Assembly: GCF_014699005.1 (NCBI RefSeq)
Contig: NZ_JACWZY010000046.1
Location: 1-44,296, forward strand
Source of the DNA: Spirosoma profusum
Lineage (GTDB): Bacteria; Bacteroidota; Bacteroidia; Cytophagales; Spirosomataceae
Direction: 5' to 3'
DNA: 44,296 nucleotides
Below, one piece after another: positions 25,636-34,654 of the stretch. The first letter of the stretch is position 1, and every line of letters starts with the position of its first letter. A model generated the notes under the pieces. The model was given only the letters and a program-made list of their open reading frames with translations. It was not told the DNA's origin and did not search any database. The position numbers and the translations under genes were made by a program.

Positions 25636-28600
25636 ATGCGTATGAAACAAATTTGTACCTGGTTTTTTAGCCTTCTCTGGCTAGCCCAGGTAGGTTTCCC
25701 GACTGTAGCTTCCTCGCAAACAGTTGCCAGTCTTCAGCAACGACCGGACTTGGGCATGGTGAAACTCGCTGCTACGTCACCCTTTACCGCTACGTCCGCT
25801 TTATCAACGGCCGACCGGCCGATCCGTGGAACCGTTAAAGATGAAAATGGGCAGGGTTTGCCGGGGGTGAGTGTCGTCATTAAAAATACGAATCAGGGAA
25901 CGACAACCGACCAAAATGGTACGTATCAGTTGACGATTCCTGAAACACCTACTACGTTGGTATTCAGCTTTGTAGGTTATTTGTCGCAGGAGTTTGCTGT
26001 TGGGAATCAATCGGAAGTGAACGTAACACTGGCCGTCGATAGCAAGCAATTGAATGAAGTGGTGGTGATCGGCTATGGTACGCAGCGTAAGCGCGACCTG
26101 ACTGGCTCTGTGGTATCGATCAAAGGCGATGAAACGGCGAAATTGCCAGTAACATCACCGGTAGAAGCCCTTCAGGGTAAGATTCCGGGCGCTGACATTA
26201 CTCGTAACAGTGGCTACGCGGGCGCAAATGCTTCCATCCGTATTCGGGGGAACCGCTCCATTGCCAACCCTAGCAGTTCCAACAACGTACTGTACATCGT
26301 TGATGGCGTGCAGGGGGTCAATGCGAATGACATTAATCCAAACGATATCGCTTCCATCGACGTATTGAAAGATGCTTCCTCGACCGCAATTTACGGGTCG
26401 CGTGGTGCCAATGGCGTTATCATTATTACGACCAAGCGCGGCAGTAGTGGCAAGGCTAAACTGAGCTATAACGGTTACGCTGGTATGTCGGAAGTGGCTG
26501 GCTATGGCCAATTTATGACTGGCCCTGAATACATTGCTTTCCGGCGCGAAGCCTACCGGGCATCGGGCACCTGGAGCAGTCCGGCCGATGATTCGAAGAT
26601 TTTCAACGCGCTCCAGCTTGATGCAATTCAGAAGCAGCAGTTTCCGGATTGGCCTAAGTTATTGCTGCAGCCGGGATTCCAGCAGGATCACCAGCTCGGT
26701 ATTACCGCTGGCACCGATAAAACCAAGATCTATTTCTCACTGGGTTATTATAACGAAAAGGGTATTCTTCGACTGGACGAATTCAAGCGGTATTCAGCCC
26801 GAATCAACGTCGATCAAACCATTAACAACTGGATTACAGCCGGTATTCAGGCCCAATTGGCGTATATCGACAACGATGTTCGTCGGGATCCGTTCAACCG
26901 GGCGTCCAACATTCCACCACTCGGTACGCCTTTCGATGAAAACGGCAATTTTCAACCCTTTCCGCTAGGGGGCACAGTCATTAACCCGCTAGCCGACGAA
27001 CAGCCGAATGCCTACAAACGTAACAACAAAATCAATCGCGGTACGCTGTCGACTTATCTCGAACTGCGCCCTTTTGAAGGATTTACGCTACGTTCAACCT
27101 TGGGAGCCATTTTCTCAACCAACGAATTGGGAAGTTATTACGGTCGGAACACCATCGACGGTGCGGGTACCCGATCACAGGCTTCGATCACCAGCAACCA
27201 GAACCGTAATCTGAGCTGGGAAAATGTACTAACTTATAAGCGCGCCATTCAGGACCATTCGTTCACGATTACGGGCGTAACCAGTTACCTGACATTTACG
27301 AATACGTCGAGTTTTGCGGGAGGTAACAACCAGTTGATTCCGGCGCAGTATTTTTACAACCTGGCTGCTGCCAACCAGAATCCTTTCTATGGTAGTGGAT
27401 ATAGCCAGAACAAGCTGATTTCATTTACCGGCCGCGTTAATTACAGCTTCAAGGAAAAATACCTGTTGACCGTCACGGGACGTAGCGACGGCTCGTCCAA
27501 GTTAGGCGAGGGGCACAAATGGGCATTCTTCCCATCCGTAGGACTGGGCTGGCGTATCAGCGATGAATCATTCATGCAGCAGCAGAAGTTCGTGACCGAC
27601 CTGAAATTGCGGGCCAGCTACGGCGTATCGGGTAATGACGTAATAAACCCTTACGCTACGCAAAACTCACTCGCCACCGTGTCATTCGCCTACAACGATG
27701 CCAATGCGGCCAACGCTTACCTGATCAACCAAACCATTGGTAACCAGGATTTGAAGTGGGAGTTGACTACCACCGCCGACGTCGGTCTGGACGTGGGATT
27801 GCTCGACAACCGTATTACGGCTAACATCGACTATTACGATGCCCGCACCAACGACCTTATTTTCCCGTACACGCTGCCGCAGCTTACGGGCGTAACAACG
27901 GTGAACCGCAACATTGGTAAGACACGTAACAGGGGTATTGAAATTGGGATCACTACGCAGACGATGCGCCGGAAAGATTTTAGCTGGTCGACCAACCTGA
28001 CGTTTGCCCGTAACAGTGAAAAAATTGTTTCACTACCTCAGGGCGACGTAATAGCCGACGATTATCGTAACTCGCTCATTGCAGGGCAACCCTCGCAGAT
28101 TTATTACGACTACAAAAAGTTGGGTATCTGGCAGTTAGGCGAAGAATCGGAAGCGACCAAATACGGCGCTATTCCCGGTGACATTAAAATTGCCGACCTG
28201 AACAACGACGGTAAAATCAGTGGGCTGGATCGCACGATTATCGGCTCCCGCGTACCGTCGTGGACGGGTGGTTTGGGAAACGACATTCGATTCAAAGGCT
28301 TCGATTTGAACGTATTGTTTATCGCTCGCGTGGGCCAGTGGATCAGTTCGGACTATTACGCCAAGTATAACCGTAACGGCGGTAATAACGGCGCCAGCAT
28401 TGATTACTGGACACCTGAAAACCCCACCAACGATTACCCGCGCCCCAACGCTACCCGGAGTTCGACCTACGTAACGACGCTGACCGAACGGCAGGCTTCG
28501 TACGCCAAACTCCGGAACGTAACGCTTGGCTACACAATCCCGAAAACGATAACAAATAAATTCAAGGTTGATAATCTACGGCTATACGTATCGGGCAGAA

Positions 28601-28707
28601 ACCTCGCCTGGTTCTCGAACCTGAAAGATTTCGACCCTGAAAACGAAGGTGTTATCGATCAGCCGCTGACGAAACTATATGTATTTGGCTTAAACCTTGG
28701 ATTTTAA
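25636..28707 (+). CDS. susC: SusC-like TonB-dependent outer-membrane receptor
   Basis: An outer-membrane glycan importer of 1023 aa. Signal peptide about 1-27. Residues 62-150 are a carboxypeptidase-regulatory-like domain (IRGTVKDENGQGLPGVSVVI, with TTTDQNGTYQL and FSFVGYLSQE). A TonB-interacting stretch EVVVIGYGTQ follows near 142, then the plug with IRIRGNRSI, VLYIVDGVQG and DVLKDASSTAIYGSRGANGV, and a 22-strand barrel ending in an aromatic residue (VFGLNLGF), as expected for BAM substrates. The downstream SusD gene completes the pair. Substrate is inferred from neighbours as a pectic oligosaccharide. Between signal peptide and domain lies a Thr/Ser/Ala-rich linker that includes two GCTACGTC copies. 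Confidence 0.95.
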   Translation: MRMKQICTWFFSLLWLAQVGFPTVASSQTVASLQQRPDLGMVKLAATSPFTATSALSTADRPIRGTVKDENGQGLPGVSVVIKNTNQGTTTDQNGTYQLTIPETPTTLVFSFVGYLSQEFAVGNQSEVNVTLAVDSKQLNEVVVIGYGTQRKRDLTGSVVSIKGDETAKLPVTSPVEALQGKIPGADITRNSGYAGANASIRIRGNRSIANPSSSNNVLYIVDGVQGVNANDINPNDIASIDVLKDASSTAIYGSRGANGVIIITTKRGSSGKAKLSYNGYAGMSEVAGYGQFMTGPEYIAFRREAYRASGTWSSPADDSKIFNALQLDAIQKQQFPDWPKLLLQPGFQQDHQLGITAGTDKTKIYFSLGYYNEKGILRLDEFKRYSARINVDQTINNWITAGIQAQLAYIDNDVRRDPFNRASNIPPLGTPFDENGNFQPFPLGGTVINPLADEQPNAYKRNNKINRGTLSTYLELRPFEGFTLRSTLGAIFSTNELGSYYGRNTIDGAGTRSQASITSNQNRNLSWENVLTYKRAIQDHSFTITGVTSYLTFTNTSSFAGGNNQLIPAQYFYNLAAANQNPFYGSGYSQNKLISFTGRVNYSFKEKYLLTVTGRSDGSSKLGEGHKWAFFPSVGLGWRISDESFMQQQKFVTDLKLRASYGVSGNDVINPYATQNSLATVSFAYNDANAANAYLINQTIGNQDLKWELTTTADVGLDVGLLDNRITANIDYYDARTNDLIFPYTLPQLTGVTTVNRNIGKTRNRGIEIGITTQTMRRKDFSWSTNLTFARNSEKIVSLPQGDVIADDYRNSLIAGQPSQIYYDYKKLGIWQLGEESEATKYGAIPGDIKIADLNNDGKISGLDRTIIGSRVPSWTGGLGNDIRFKGFDLNVLFIARVGQWISSDYYAKYNRNGGNNGASIDYWTPENPTNDYPRPNATRSSTYVTTLTERQASYAKLRNVTLGYTIPKTITNKFKVDNLRLYVSGRNLAWFSNLKDFDPENEGVIDQPLTKLYVFGLNLGF

Positions 28708-28779
28708 ATTACCCCCAACCCCTGAAGGGGAATAACTCAACCGTGGATTAAGCCCACTTCAGGGGGTTGGGGGTAATTT
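28706..28779. repeat. Palindromic repeat between susC and susD (ACCCCCAACCCC family)
   Basis: AAATTACCCCCAACCCC at the left and its complement ending at 28779 form imperfect arms of about 24 bp. The left end overlaps the susC stop codon. The core matches the element at 15099. A hairpin here could reduce susD expression relative to susC or protect the susC message. Confidence 0.88.
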
Positions 28780-28839
28780 CAGGCTGATTAAGTAATGATT
28801 TTCAAAAAGTTTCTAGCGGTACACATTCAATCTTTAAAG

Positions 28840-30480
28840 ATGAAAACATACCTAAAATACATTCCTCTCATCATCCTCGCTGCTACGTTGCTGTCCTGCA
28901 CCGAAGATTTGCAGGAATACAACCCGGCGGGATCGACCGCTCAAAGTCTGTTTACGACACCCGAAGGTATTGAAGCCGGTGTCAACGGAATTTATACGTA
29001 CAACCGGTATTTTTATGGGAAAGAAGAAGGACACGCCCTCATGGAAATGGGTACCGACATCTGGACCAACGCAGCCAACAACAATACCTCAGGTACAAAC
29101 GGTATTTTTCCCCAGTTGTCACTCACAACGTATCAGGGGCTGACCACTGATAACGTCTGGGTCAAAAACCGCATGTGGCAGCAGTGCTACGCAGCTATTA
29201 ACCTGGCGAACAACGTAATGAAATACCTGCCCACAGCGGGTGTAAACGCAGCGCGCCAGAAGGAATTGGAGGGAGAAGCCCGTTTTCTGCGTGCCTGGTA
29301 TTACTATATGCTGGTGGAGAGTTTCGGCCCGATTCCGCTACGTCTGGCCCCGACCGAGAGCATCGAAACAACGGCAACTCGTGCGACGATTGATGCCATT
29401 TACGATCAGATTCTTCAGGATCTTCAGTTTGCCGTAACTGCTATCCCGACAACCACAACGGAATATGGACGTATCACGCGCCCGGCTTCTGAAGCGTTTC
29501 TGGCGAAGGTGTATCTGACGCGGGGTAAAAATCAGGAAGCCAGCAACTACGCCAAAAAGGTTATTACGGGATACAATTACAAATTGTTGCCCACCTACGC
29601 CAACCTGTGGACGTTTGCAAATCAGGTGAATACCGAAGTACTGTGGGCGGTCAATTACTCGACCAATCTGGCGTTCAACGCGGGTAGCAACATCAGCCAC
29701 ACGCTCTATTTGATGGAGTATAATACGCAACCAGGAATGAAACGCGACGTAGCAAACGGCTTCGCGAACGTGCGCTACATGCCGACGAAGTTTTTGCTGA
29801 ACCTGTTCGATGAAACCAGTGATTCACGATACAACGCTACGTTCAAATCAGCCTGGAAGGCGAATGAAACCGATGCAACGAAACGTCCGGTGGGTATAAA
29901 TGTGGGCGATACGGCCATTCTGACATCGAAATATCCAGTAACTACCGCGTTTCGACAATCGAAAAAATACAAAATTTACGACGTAAACGATGTGTACAAA
30001 GCGGATGGTACGCCAAACGACCGCTTCCACTACGTATCACTTCAGAAATTTGACGATCCAACGCGGGCGACGGATGCTACTACCGAAAGTGCACGCGATG
30101 CGTATATCATGCGATTAGGCGAAGTGTACCTGCTGGCGGCTGAAGCTCAGTTGAATCTGGGCAAAAAAGATTCGGCGGCTTACTACGTCAATGAAATTCG
30201 GACGCGGGCAGCCGTGCCGGGACGTCAGGCGAATATGCGCGTAGCGGCCGCCGACGTAACACTCGACTTTATTCTGGACGAACGGGCACGCGAACTGGCT
30301 GGCGAACAGGTACGTTGGTTCGATCTGAAACGCACGAATAAACTGGTGGAGCGGGTCAAAAAATACAACCCGGATGCTGCCAACAATATTCAGACGTTCC
30401 ACGTAGTACGTCCCATCCCGCAGAGTGAGGTCGATGCGGTGACCAACAAAGGTGAGTTTGCGCAGAATCCGGGTTATTAA
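28840..30480 (+). CDS. susD: SusD-like surface glycan-binding lipoprotein
   Basis: The partner of SusC: a surface lipoprotein of 546 aa that lids the transporter and binds glycan. I choose the ATG at 28840 (MKTYLKYIPLIILAATLLSC), which gives a clean lipoprotein signal with Cys20 as lipid site; the in-frame ATG at 28795 adds 15 residues before it. SusD/RagB features are clear: an N-terminal FTTPEGIEAGVNGIY segment, TPR-like helices, EGEARFLRAWYYYMLVESFGPIPLR (near 142-166, typical), YIMRLGEVYLLAAEAQLNLG and the C-terminal LDFILDERARELAGEQVRWFDLKR. A terminator-like hairpin follows at 30502-30540. Confidence 0.94.
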   Translation: MKTYLKYIPLIILAATLLSCTEDLQEYNPAGSTAQSLFTTPEGIEAGVNGIYTYNRYFYGKEEGHALMEMGTDIWTNAANNNTSGTNGIFPQLSLTTYQGLTTDNVWVKNRMWQQCYAAINLANNVMKYLPTAGVNAARQKELEGEARFLRAWYYYMLVESFGPIPLRLAPTESIETTATRATIDAIYDQILQDLQFAVTAIPTTTTEYGRITRPASEAFLAKVYLTRGKNQEASNYAKKVITGYNYKLLPTYANLWTFANQVNTEVLWAVNYSTNLAFNAGSNISHTLYLMEYNTQPGMKRDVANGFANVRYMPTKFLLNLFDETSDSRYNATFKSAWKANETDATKRPVGINVGDTAILTSKYPVTTAFRQSKKYKIYDVNDVYKADGTPNDRFHYVSLQKFDDPTRATDATTESARDAYIMRLGEVYLLAAEAQLNLGKKDSAAYYVNEIRTRAAVPGRQANMRVAAADVTLDFILDERARELAGEQVRWFDLKRTNKLVERVKKYNPDAANNIQTFHVVRPIPQSEVDAVTNKGEFAQNPGY

Positions 30481-30501
30481 CGTATTGGCTATTTTTAATC
30501 A

Positions 30502-30540
30502 ACATCCTGAAAGTTTGAAGCTTTCGGGATGTTTTGTTTT
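30502..30540 (+). terminator. Intrinsic terminator after susD
   Basis: ACATCCTGAAAG and CTTTCGGGATGT form a 12-bp stem with one mismatch and a 7-nt loop, followed by TTTTGTTTT. It lies 22 nt after the susD stop and likely ends the susCD transcript. Confidence 0.8.
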
Positions 30541-30653
30541 AGTAAGTAGTGTTCCGAAATATTTTTCAGAAGACATGACGATTTTAACTTGGGTTAAACT
30601 TATCGTGGGCTTTGGGTTGAACCTTTGTGACGTAATCAAAAACGCACAAGACA

Positions 30654-31427
30654 ATGAAAAAGCCCCAAACCATCGTTCTTATTCATGGCATGTTTGTGAA
30701 CAATACCAGCTGGCAGGAATGGAAAACCTATTTTGAAAATCAAGGATTTACGGTTTACACACCTGCCAATCCCGGCCACGAAGGCGCCCCCGCTGCTTTA
30801 CGAACGAACATTCATCCCGATCTTACCAAAACCGGTTTCGAGGATGTAGTTATGAATATCGTCAAACTGATTGACACGCTACCCGAAAAACCCATCGTGA
30901 TCGGCCACTCAATGGCTGGCCTGGTCGTACAGAAACTGGTCGAGCTGGACAAAGCCTACGCGGGTGTCAGTATCGACGGCGCTCCGCCAAAAAATGTAAT
31001 GCCTCCTTTCTCGACCATCAAGATTGTGTGGCCCGCTATTAATTTCTTTAAAGGAAGTACGCCCTTTTTGGGTACACGCGATTGGTATAATCGAGCCTTT
31101 TTTAATACGTTGTCGAAAACGGAAGCCGCCAAAGCGTACGACAACGTAGCAGTTCCGGAAAGTCGCAAAATCGGCCGTGATACGGTGTTGAAATCTTTTT
31201 CAACTGTTGATTTCTCAAAGCCTCACCGACCTTTGTTCTTTATTGCGGGCGAAAAAGATACCATTTTTTCGCCCGAACTTACCCGGAAAATTGCCTCGAA
31301 ATACCGCGATGCAGCTAGTATAGTGGATTACAAAGAGTTTCCGGGCAGAAGCCATTTTATATGTGGCGAAAAAGGCTGGCAGGAAGTCGCGGATAGTATT
31401 CTGAACTGGATCAACAAGCTGAACTAG
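30654..31427 (+). CDS. Alpha/beta hydrolase, 257 aa
   Basis: A single-domain alpha/beta hydrolase without signal peptide, probably cytosolic. The oxyanion motif HGMF is at residues 11-14, nucleophile Ser86 in GHSMAG, acid Asp202 in AGEKDTIF and His234 in PGRSHF. Such enzymes hydrolyse esters or lactones; the precise substrate cannot be read. It lies behind the susD terminator without the locus operator, so it may not belong to the regulon, although a sugar lactonase would fit the pathway. An inverted repeat (AGGGGTTG/CAACCCCT, 31432-31452) follows the stop but lacks a T run. Confidence 0.82.
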   Translation: MKKPQTIVLIHGMFVNNTSWQEWKTYFENQGFTVYTPANPGHEGAPAALRTNIHPDLTKTGFEDVVMNIVKLIDTLPEKPIVIGHSMAGLVVQKLVELDKAYAGVSIDGAPPKNVMPPFSTIKIVWPAINFFKGSTPFLGTRDWYNRAFFNTLSKTEAAKAYDNVAVPESRKIGRDTVLKSFSTVDFSKPHRPLFFIAGEKDTIFSPELTRKIASKYRDAASIVDYKEFPGRSHFICGEKGWQEVADSILNWINKLN

Positions 31428-31431
31428 TAAT

Positions 31432-31452
31432 AGGGGTTGTATCGCAACCCCT
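31432..31452. terminator. Small hairpin after the alpha/beta hydrolase
   Basis: AGGGGTTG (31432-31439) and CAACCCCT (31445-31452) are exact complements with a 5-nt loop. There is no following T run, so termination is possible but not assured. Confidence 0.5.
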
Positions 31453-31480
31453 GACGTCATCAAGAAGTTAATCTCTGTCT

Positions 31481-31547
31481 ACGCTAACATTGTACAATTT
31501 TCAGAGAAAATGGTGGAGATTAAGGTTTTACGAAACCTATAAGTTTG
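31481..31547 (+). promoter_or_regulatory. Locus operator and promoter, copy B (secreted glycosidase gene)
   Basis: CGCTAACATTGTACAATTT (31483-31501) contains ATTGTACAAT at 31489-31498. TAAGTTTG at 31540-31547 is a TAnnTTTG box at the conserved 59-nt span. The box ends 35 nt before the ATG at 31582. Confidence 0.78.
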
Positions 31548-31581
31548 TAAACGTCCTGATTCCCGAAGCTTTACAATCGAT

Positions 31582-34290
31582 ATGAATCGCTGTTTTACGA
31601 GCTTTCTGCTGCTCTATCTTGTTTTCCGCTTCATTACGTCTCCTGCGTTTGCACAGCAGCCAAAAAAATCTGTAACCGTTACCTTACCTGCGACGAGCCA
31701 CGTTCGAATTGATTTTGGTGCGGAAAAGCTGAAGCAGGCTTTGCAGGAAGCAGGCTATACCGTTACAATCGGCAAGCCAATCCCGGCGAAATCCCCTGAT
31801 TATCAAATATTCATCGCCCTCCGTTCAGGGAAAGATTTGAAAAAGGAAGGATTTTCAATCCAGAAAGACGGGCAACAACCAATGTTGCTCAATGGCAACG
31901 ATCCATCAGGTATACTTTACGGCTGTCTGGAGTTAGCGGAGCGGGTGAAAAATACCGGGAAACTTCCCGCAACAATCAACCTGACCGATAGCCCCGAAAT
32001 GGTGCTACGTGGTACGTGTATCGGGGTGCAAAAACCAACGTATCTGTCCGGTCGCGACGTGTACGAATATCCCTATACGCCCGAAACGTTTCCGTGGTTG
32101 TACGATAAGGTGCTGTGGATCAGGTATCTGGATATGATGGTTGAGAACCGGTTCAATTCGTTATATCTATGGAATGGCCATCCATTTGCGTCGCTGGTTC
32201 GGTTGAAGGAGTATCCTTACGCGGTGGAGGTCGACGATGCTACGTTCAAAAAGAACGAAGAAATGTTTCGTTTCCTGACCGAAGAAGCGGACAAACGTGG
32301 GGTTTGGGTCATCCAGATGTTCTACAATATTATCGTCTCGAAACCCTTCGCCGAACATCATAAAATCAAAACGCAGGATCGAAACCGCCCGATCGTTCCG
32401 CTCATTGCCGATTATACCCGAAAGTCGATTGCCGCGTTTGTGCAGAAATACCCCAATGTCGGTTTACTGATTGCGCTGGGCGAAGCGATGGAGGGCGTCG
32501 GGCAGGACGACGTAGACTGGTTTACGCAAACGATTATTCCGGGCGTGAAGGACGGCCTCAAAGCACTCGGCCAAACGACCGAACCGCCAATTGTGCTACG
32601 TGCCCACGATACCGATGCACCCCGCGTGATGAAAGCCACGCTGCCGTTGTACAAAAATCTGTACACGGAAGCCAAATTCAACGGCGAAGCATTGACAACT
32701 TATGAGCCACGCGGCAAATGGGCCGAACTGCACCGAACTCTGAGCAACATTGGCACAGTACAAATTGAAAATGTGCATATTCTGGCGAATCTGGAGCCGT
32801 TCCGCTATGGTTCCGCTGATTTCATCCAGAAGTCGGTACAGGCCATGCACAGTATTTACGGGGCCAACGGATTGCACCTTTATCCGCAGGCATCGTATTG
32901 GGACTGGCCGTATACCGCCGACAAAACAAGTCCGCGCTTGCTCCAGCTAGACCGCGACTGGATATGGTACAAAAACTGGGCACGCTACGCCTGGAAAGCA
33001 AACCGGAACCGCAACGAAGAGTTGACGTATTGGGGGACAAAACTGGCTGAAAAATATGGCTTCTCTCTGGAAAAAGGGAAAGACGTACTGGAAGCTTACG
33101 AGCAGGCCGGAGAGATAGAACCCAAGTTGCTACGTCGCTACGGCATTACCGACGGCAACCGCCAAACGCTGACGCTGGGTATGCTCATGACCCAACTTAT
33201 CAATCCATTTCGCTACGGTCTGTTCACGTTGATGTACGAATCGGAAGCCCCAGAAGGTGAGATGATTATCGATTATGCGGAGAAGGATTGGAACAAGCAA
33301 AATCACATTGGCGAAACGCCCGTTCGCGTAGCCGACGAAGTAATTGAACACGGGAAAAAATCGGTGGCGGCAATTGATAAAGCGACTGGCTCAGTGACGA
33401 AAGAAAAAGCGGAATTCGACCGGCTAAAAAACGATATATACTGTCAGAATGCACTAGCCAATTTTTACGCTCAGAAAGCTCGTGCTGCGGTGGCTGTGCT
33501 ACGTTATAAATACTCCAACGACGTTCGCGATCTGGAAAAAGCCGTACCGCTGCTCGAAAGCAGCGTGAAGCACTTTACGGAACTGACGAATCTGACGCGT
33601 GATACGTATCTGTACGCCAACAGTATGCAAACCAAGCAACGTAAAATTCCAATGCGGGGCATTGACGGTACGTATAAAACCTGGGAGGAAATGCTGCCGG
33701 TATATCAGAAAGAACTGAGCCGCTTCAAACACGTAATCGATTCGCTGAAAACAACCAGCAATGCTACTGCCAAACAACCTGTTACGTTAAAACCGGCCAC
33801 TGTTACGTTGCAAAGCCTTCAGGTTGATACGTATTCACTCGAAAAAGGTCAGCTCGTATTTACTGATACGTCGGTTACCATTCGCGACGTAGCGTCTGAA
33901 TTGAAGCAGTTGAAAGGACTGAAATTGTCGAAAGCAAAACTGCAATCGGAACGTACCAGTCTGATGTTTTCGACTACGCAACCGGTAAAACTTCTGGTTG
34001 GTTTTTTCAACGAGAAGAACCCAAACTACTTACCCGCTCCCGAACTGGAAACCGACGCCAGCGCGAACGATTACGGTCAGTCGGAAATCAAAATTTCGAA
34101 TGCAATTTTGGTTGATGGGTTGCCGCCCGTCAACGTACATGCGTACTCGTTCAAACCCGGTCAGCACACGCTGAACTTAGGAAAGGGAGCTTGTCTGATA
34201 CTTGGATTTATGGATGGTAATCAGGAGATTTCTGTTATGGACGCTGGTTTGGCAGGAAACAAGAAGAATATCGACTGGTTGTTTGAGTAA
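31582..34290 (+). CDS. Large secreted glycosidase, possibly alpha-galacturonidase (GH138-like)
   Basis: A 902-aa exported enzyme (signal peptide about 1-24). Residues 25-140 look like the GH20/GH67-type N-terminal domain, with GNDPSGILYGCLELAE at 105-120. A TIM barrel spans about 140-480, with LYLWNGHPF (194-202), GVWVIQMFYNI, ALGEAMEGVGQDD (298-310), FNGEALTTYEPRGKW (366-380) and YPQASYWDWPY. Glu301 and Glu369 or Glu375 are candidate catalytic acids. The C-terminal part contains helices and a beta domain. The architecture recalls uronic-acid-specific glycosidases; GH138 alpha-galacturonidase is my best guess, from memory of the family's layout, while GH115 or GH67 fit less well. It has its own copy of the locus promoter. 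Confidence 0.65.
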   Translation: MNRCFTSFLLLYLVFRFITSPAFAQQPKKSVTVTLPATSHVRIDFGAEKLKQALQEAGYTVTIGKPIPAKSPDYQIFIALRSGKDLKKEGFSIQKDGQQPMLLNGNDPSGILYGCLELAERVKNTGKLPATINLTDSPEMVLRGTCIGVQKPTYLSGRDVYEYPYTPETFPWLYDKVLWIRYLDMMVENRFNSLYLWNGHPFASLVRLKEYPYAVEVDDATFKKNEEMFRFLTEEADKRGVWVIQMFYNIIVSKPFAEHHKIKTQDRNRPIVPLIADYTRKSIAAFVQKYPNVGLLIALGEAMEGVGQDDVDWFTQTIIPGVKDGLKALGQTTEPPIVLRAHDTDAPRVMKATLPLYKNLYTEAKFNGEALTTYEPRGKWAELHRTLSNIGTVQIENVHILANLEPFRYGSADFIQKSVQAMHSIYGANGLHLYPQASYWDWPYTADKTSPRLLQLDRDWIWYKNWARYAWKANRNRNEELTYWGTKLAEKYGFSLEKGKDVLEAYEQAGEIEPKLLRRYGITDGNRQTLTLGMLMTQLINPFRYGLFTLMYESEAPEGEMIIDYAEKDWNKQNHIGETPVRVADEVIEHGKKSVAAIDKATGSVTKEKAEFDRLKNDIYCQNALANFYAQKARAAVAVLRYKYSNDVRDLEKAVPLLESSVKHFTELTNLTRDTYLYANSMQTKQRKIPMRGIDGTYKTWEEMLPVYQKELSRFKHVIDSLKTTSNATAKQPVTLKPATVTLQSLQVDTYSLEKGQLVFTDTSVTIRDVASELKQLKGLKLSKAKLQSERTSLMFSTTQPVKLLVGFFNEKNPNYLPAPELETDASANDYGQSEIKISNAILVDGLPPVNVHAYSFKPGQHTLNLGKGACLILGFMDGNQEISVMDAGLAGNKKNIDWLFE

Positions 34291-34322
34291 CTCAAAGGTC
34301 AATAAAATAGGTTGGATTGTAG

Positions 34323-34356
34323 ATAGCTGACTGGTTAATGCTGGTCAGCTATTTTA
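34323..34356 (+). terminator. Terminator-like hairpin after the glycosidase gene
   Basis: ATAGCTGAC and GTCAGCTAT form a 9-bp stem followed by TTTTA, 33 nt past the stop codon. Confidence 0.65.
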
Positions 34357-34542
34357 ACGTGAATAATGGATTAAAGAACGAGTTAATCACTTCATTCATA
34401 GGACGTTGCTGACGCCTGGGGCTTCGACAGGCTCAGCCTGACAGTCTACTTATAGCTGTTAACTCAAGTTAATTTGTCAGGCTGAGCCTGTCGAAGCCCC
34501 AGGCGTCAGCAATACGTTGACTTACCCATTATTCACGTTATT
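34356..34542. repeat. Composite inverted-repeat element, 187 bp (GGCTTCGACAGGCTCAGCC type)
   Basis: Outer arms TAACGTGAATAATGG (34356-34370) and its exact complement (34528-34542) enclose longer inner arms that share GCTGACGCCTGGGGCTTCG and AGGCTCAGCCTGACA. There is no coding sequence inside. It lies between the convergent glycosidase and citrate synthase genes and accounts for most of the 364-bp gap. Confidence 0.85.
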
Positions 34543-34594
34543 TAAGTTTGTAATGCTGACGAGCCAACGTAGCTCGGCCGACCGTCCGCGCTAT

Positions 34595-34626
34595 AAAAAA
34601 CGCCAATCGGGAAACCGATTGGCGTT
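34595..34626 (-). terminator. Intrinsic terminator of citrate synthase
   Basis: On the minus strand, AACGCCAATCGG and CCGATTGGCGTT form a perfect 12-bp stem with a 4-nt loop followed by a T run (the A run 34595-34600 on the plus strand). It lies 29 nt after the gltA stop. Confidence 0.9.
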
Positions 34627-34654
34627 GTAAGGTTAGTTAGATTGGGTAATGTGA

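Noticed and set aside
31432..31452. Strong intrinsic terminator after the alpha/beta hydrolase
   Set aside because: The stem is good, but no T run follows; kept only as a low-confidence hairpin.
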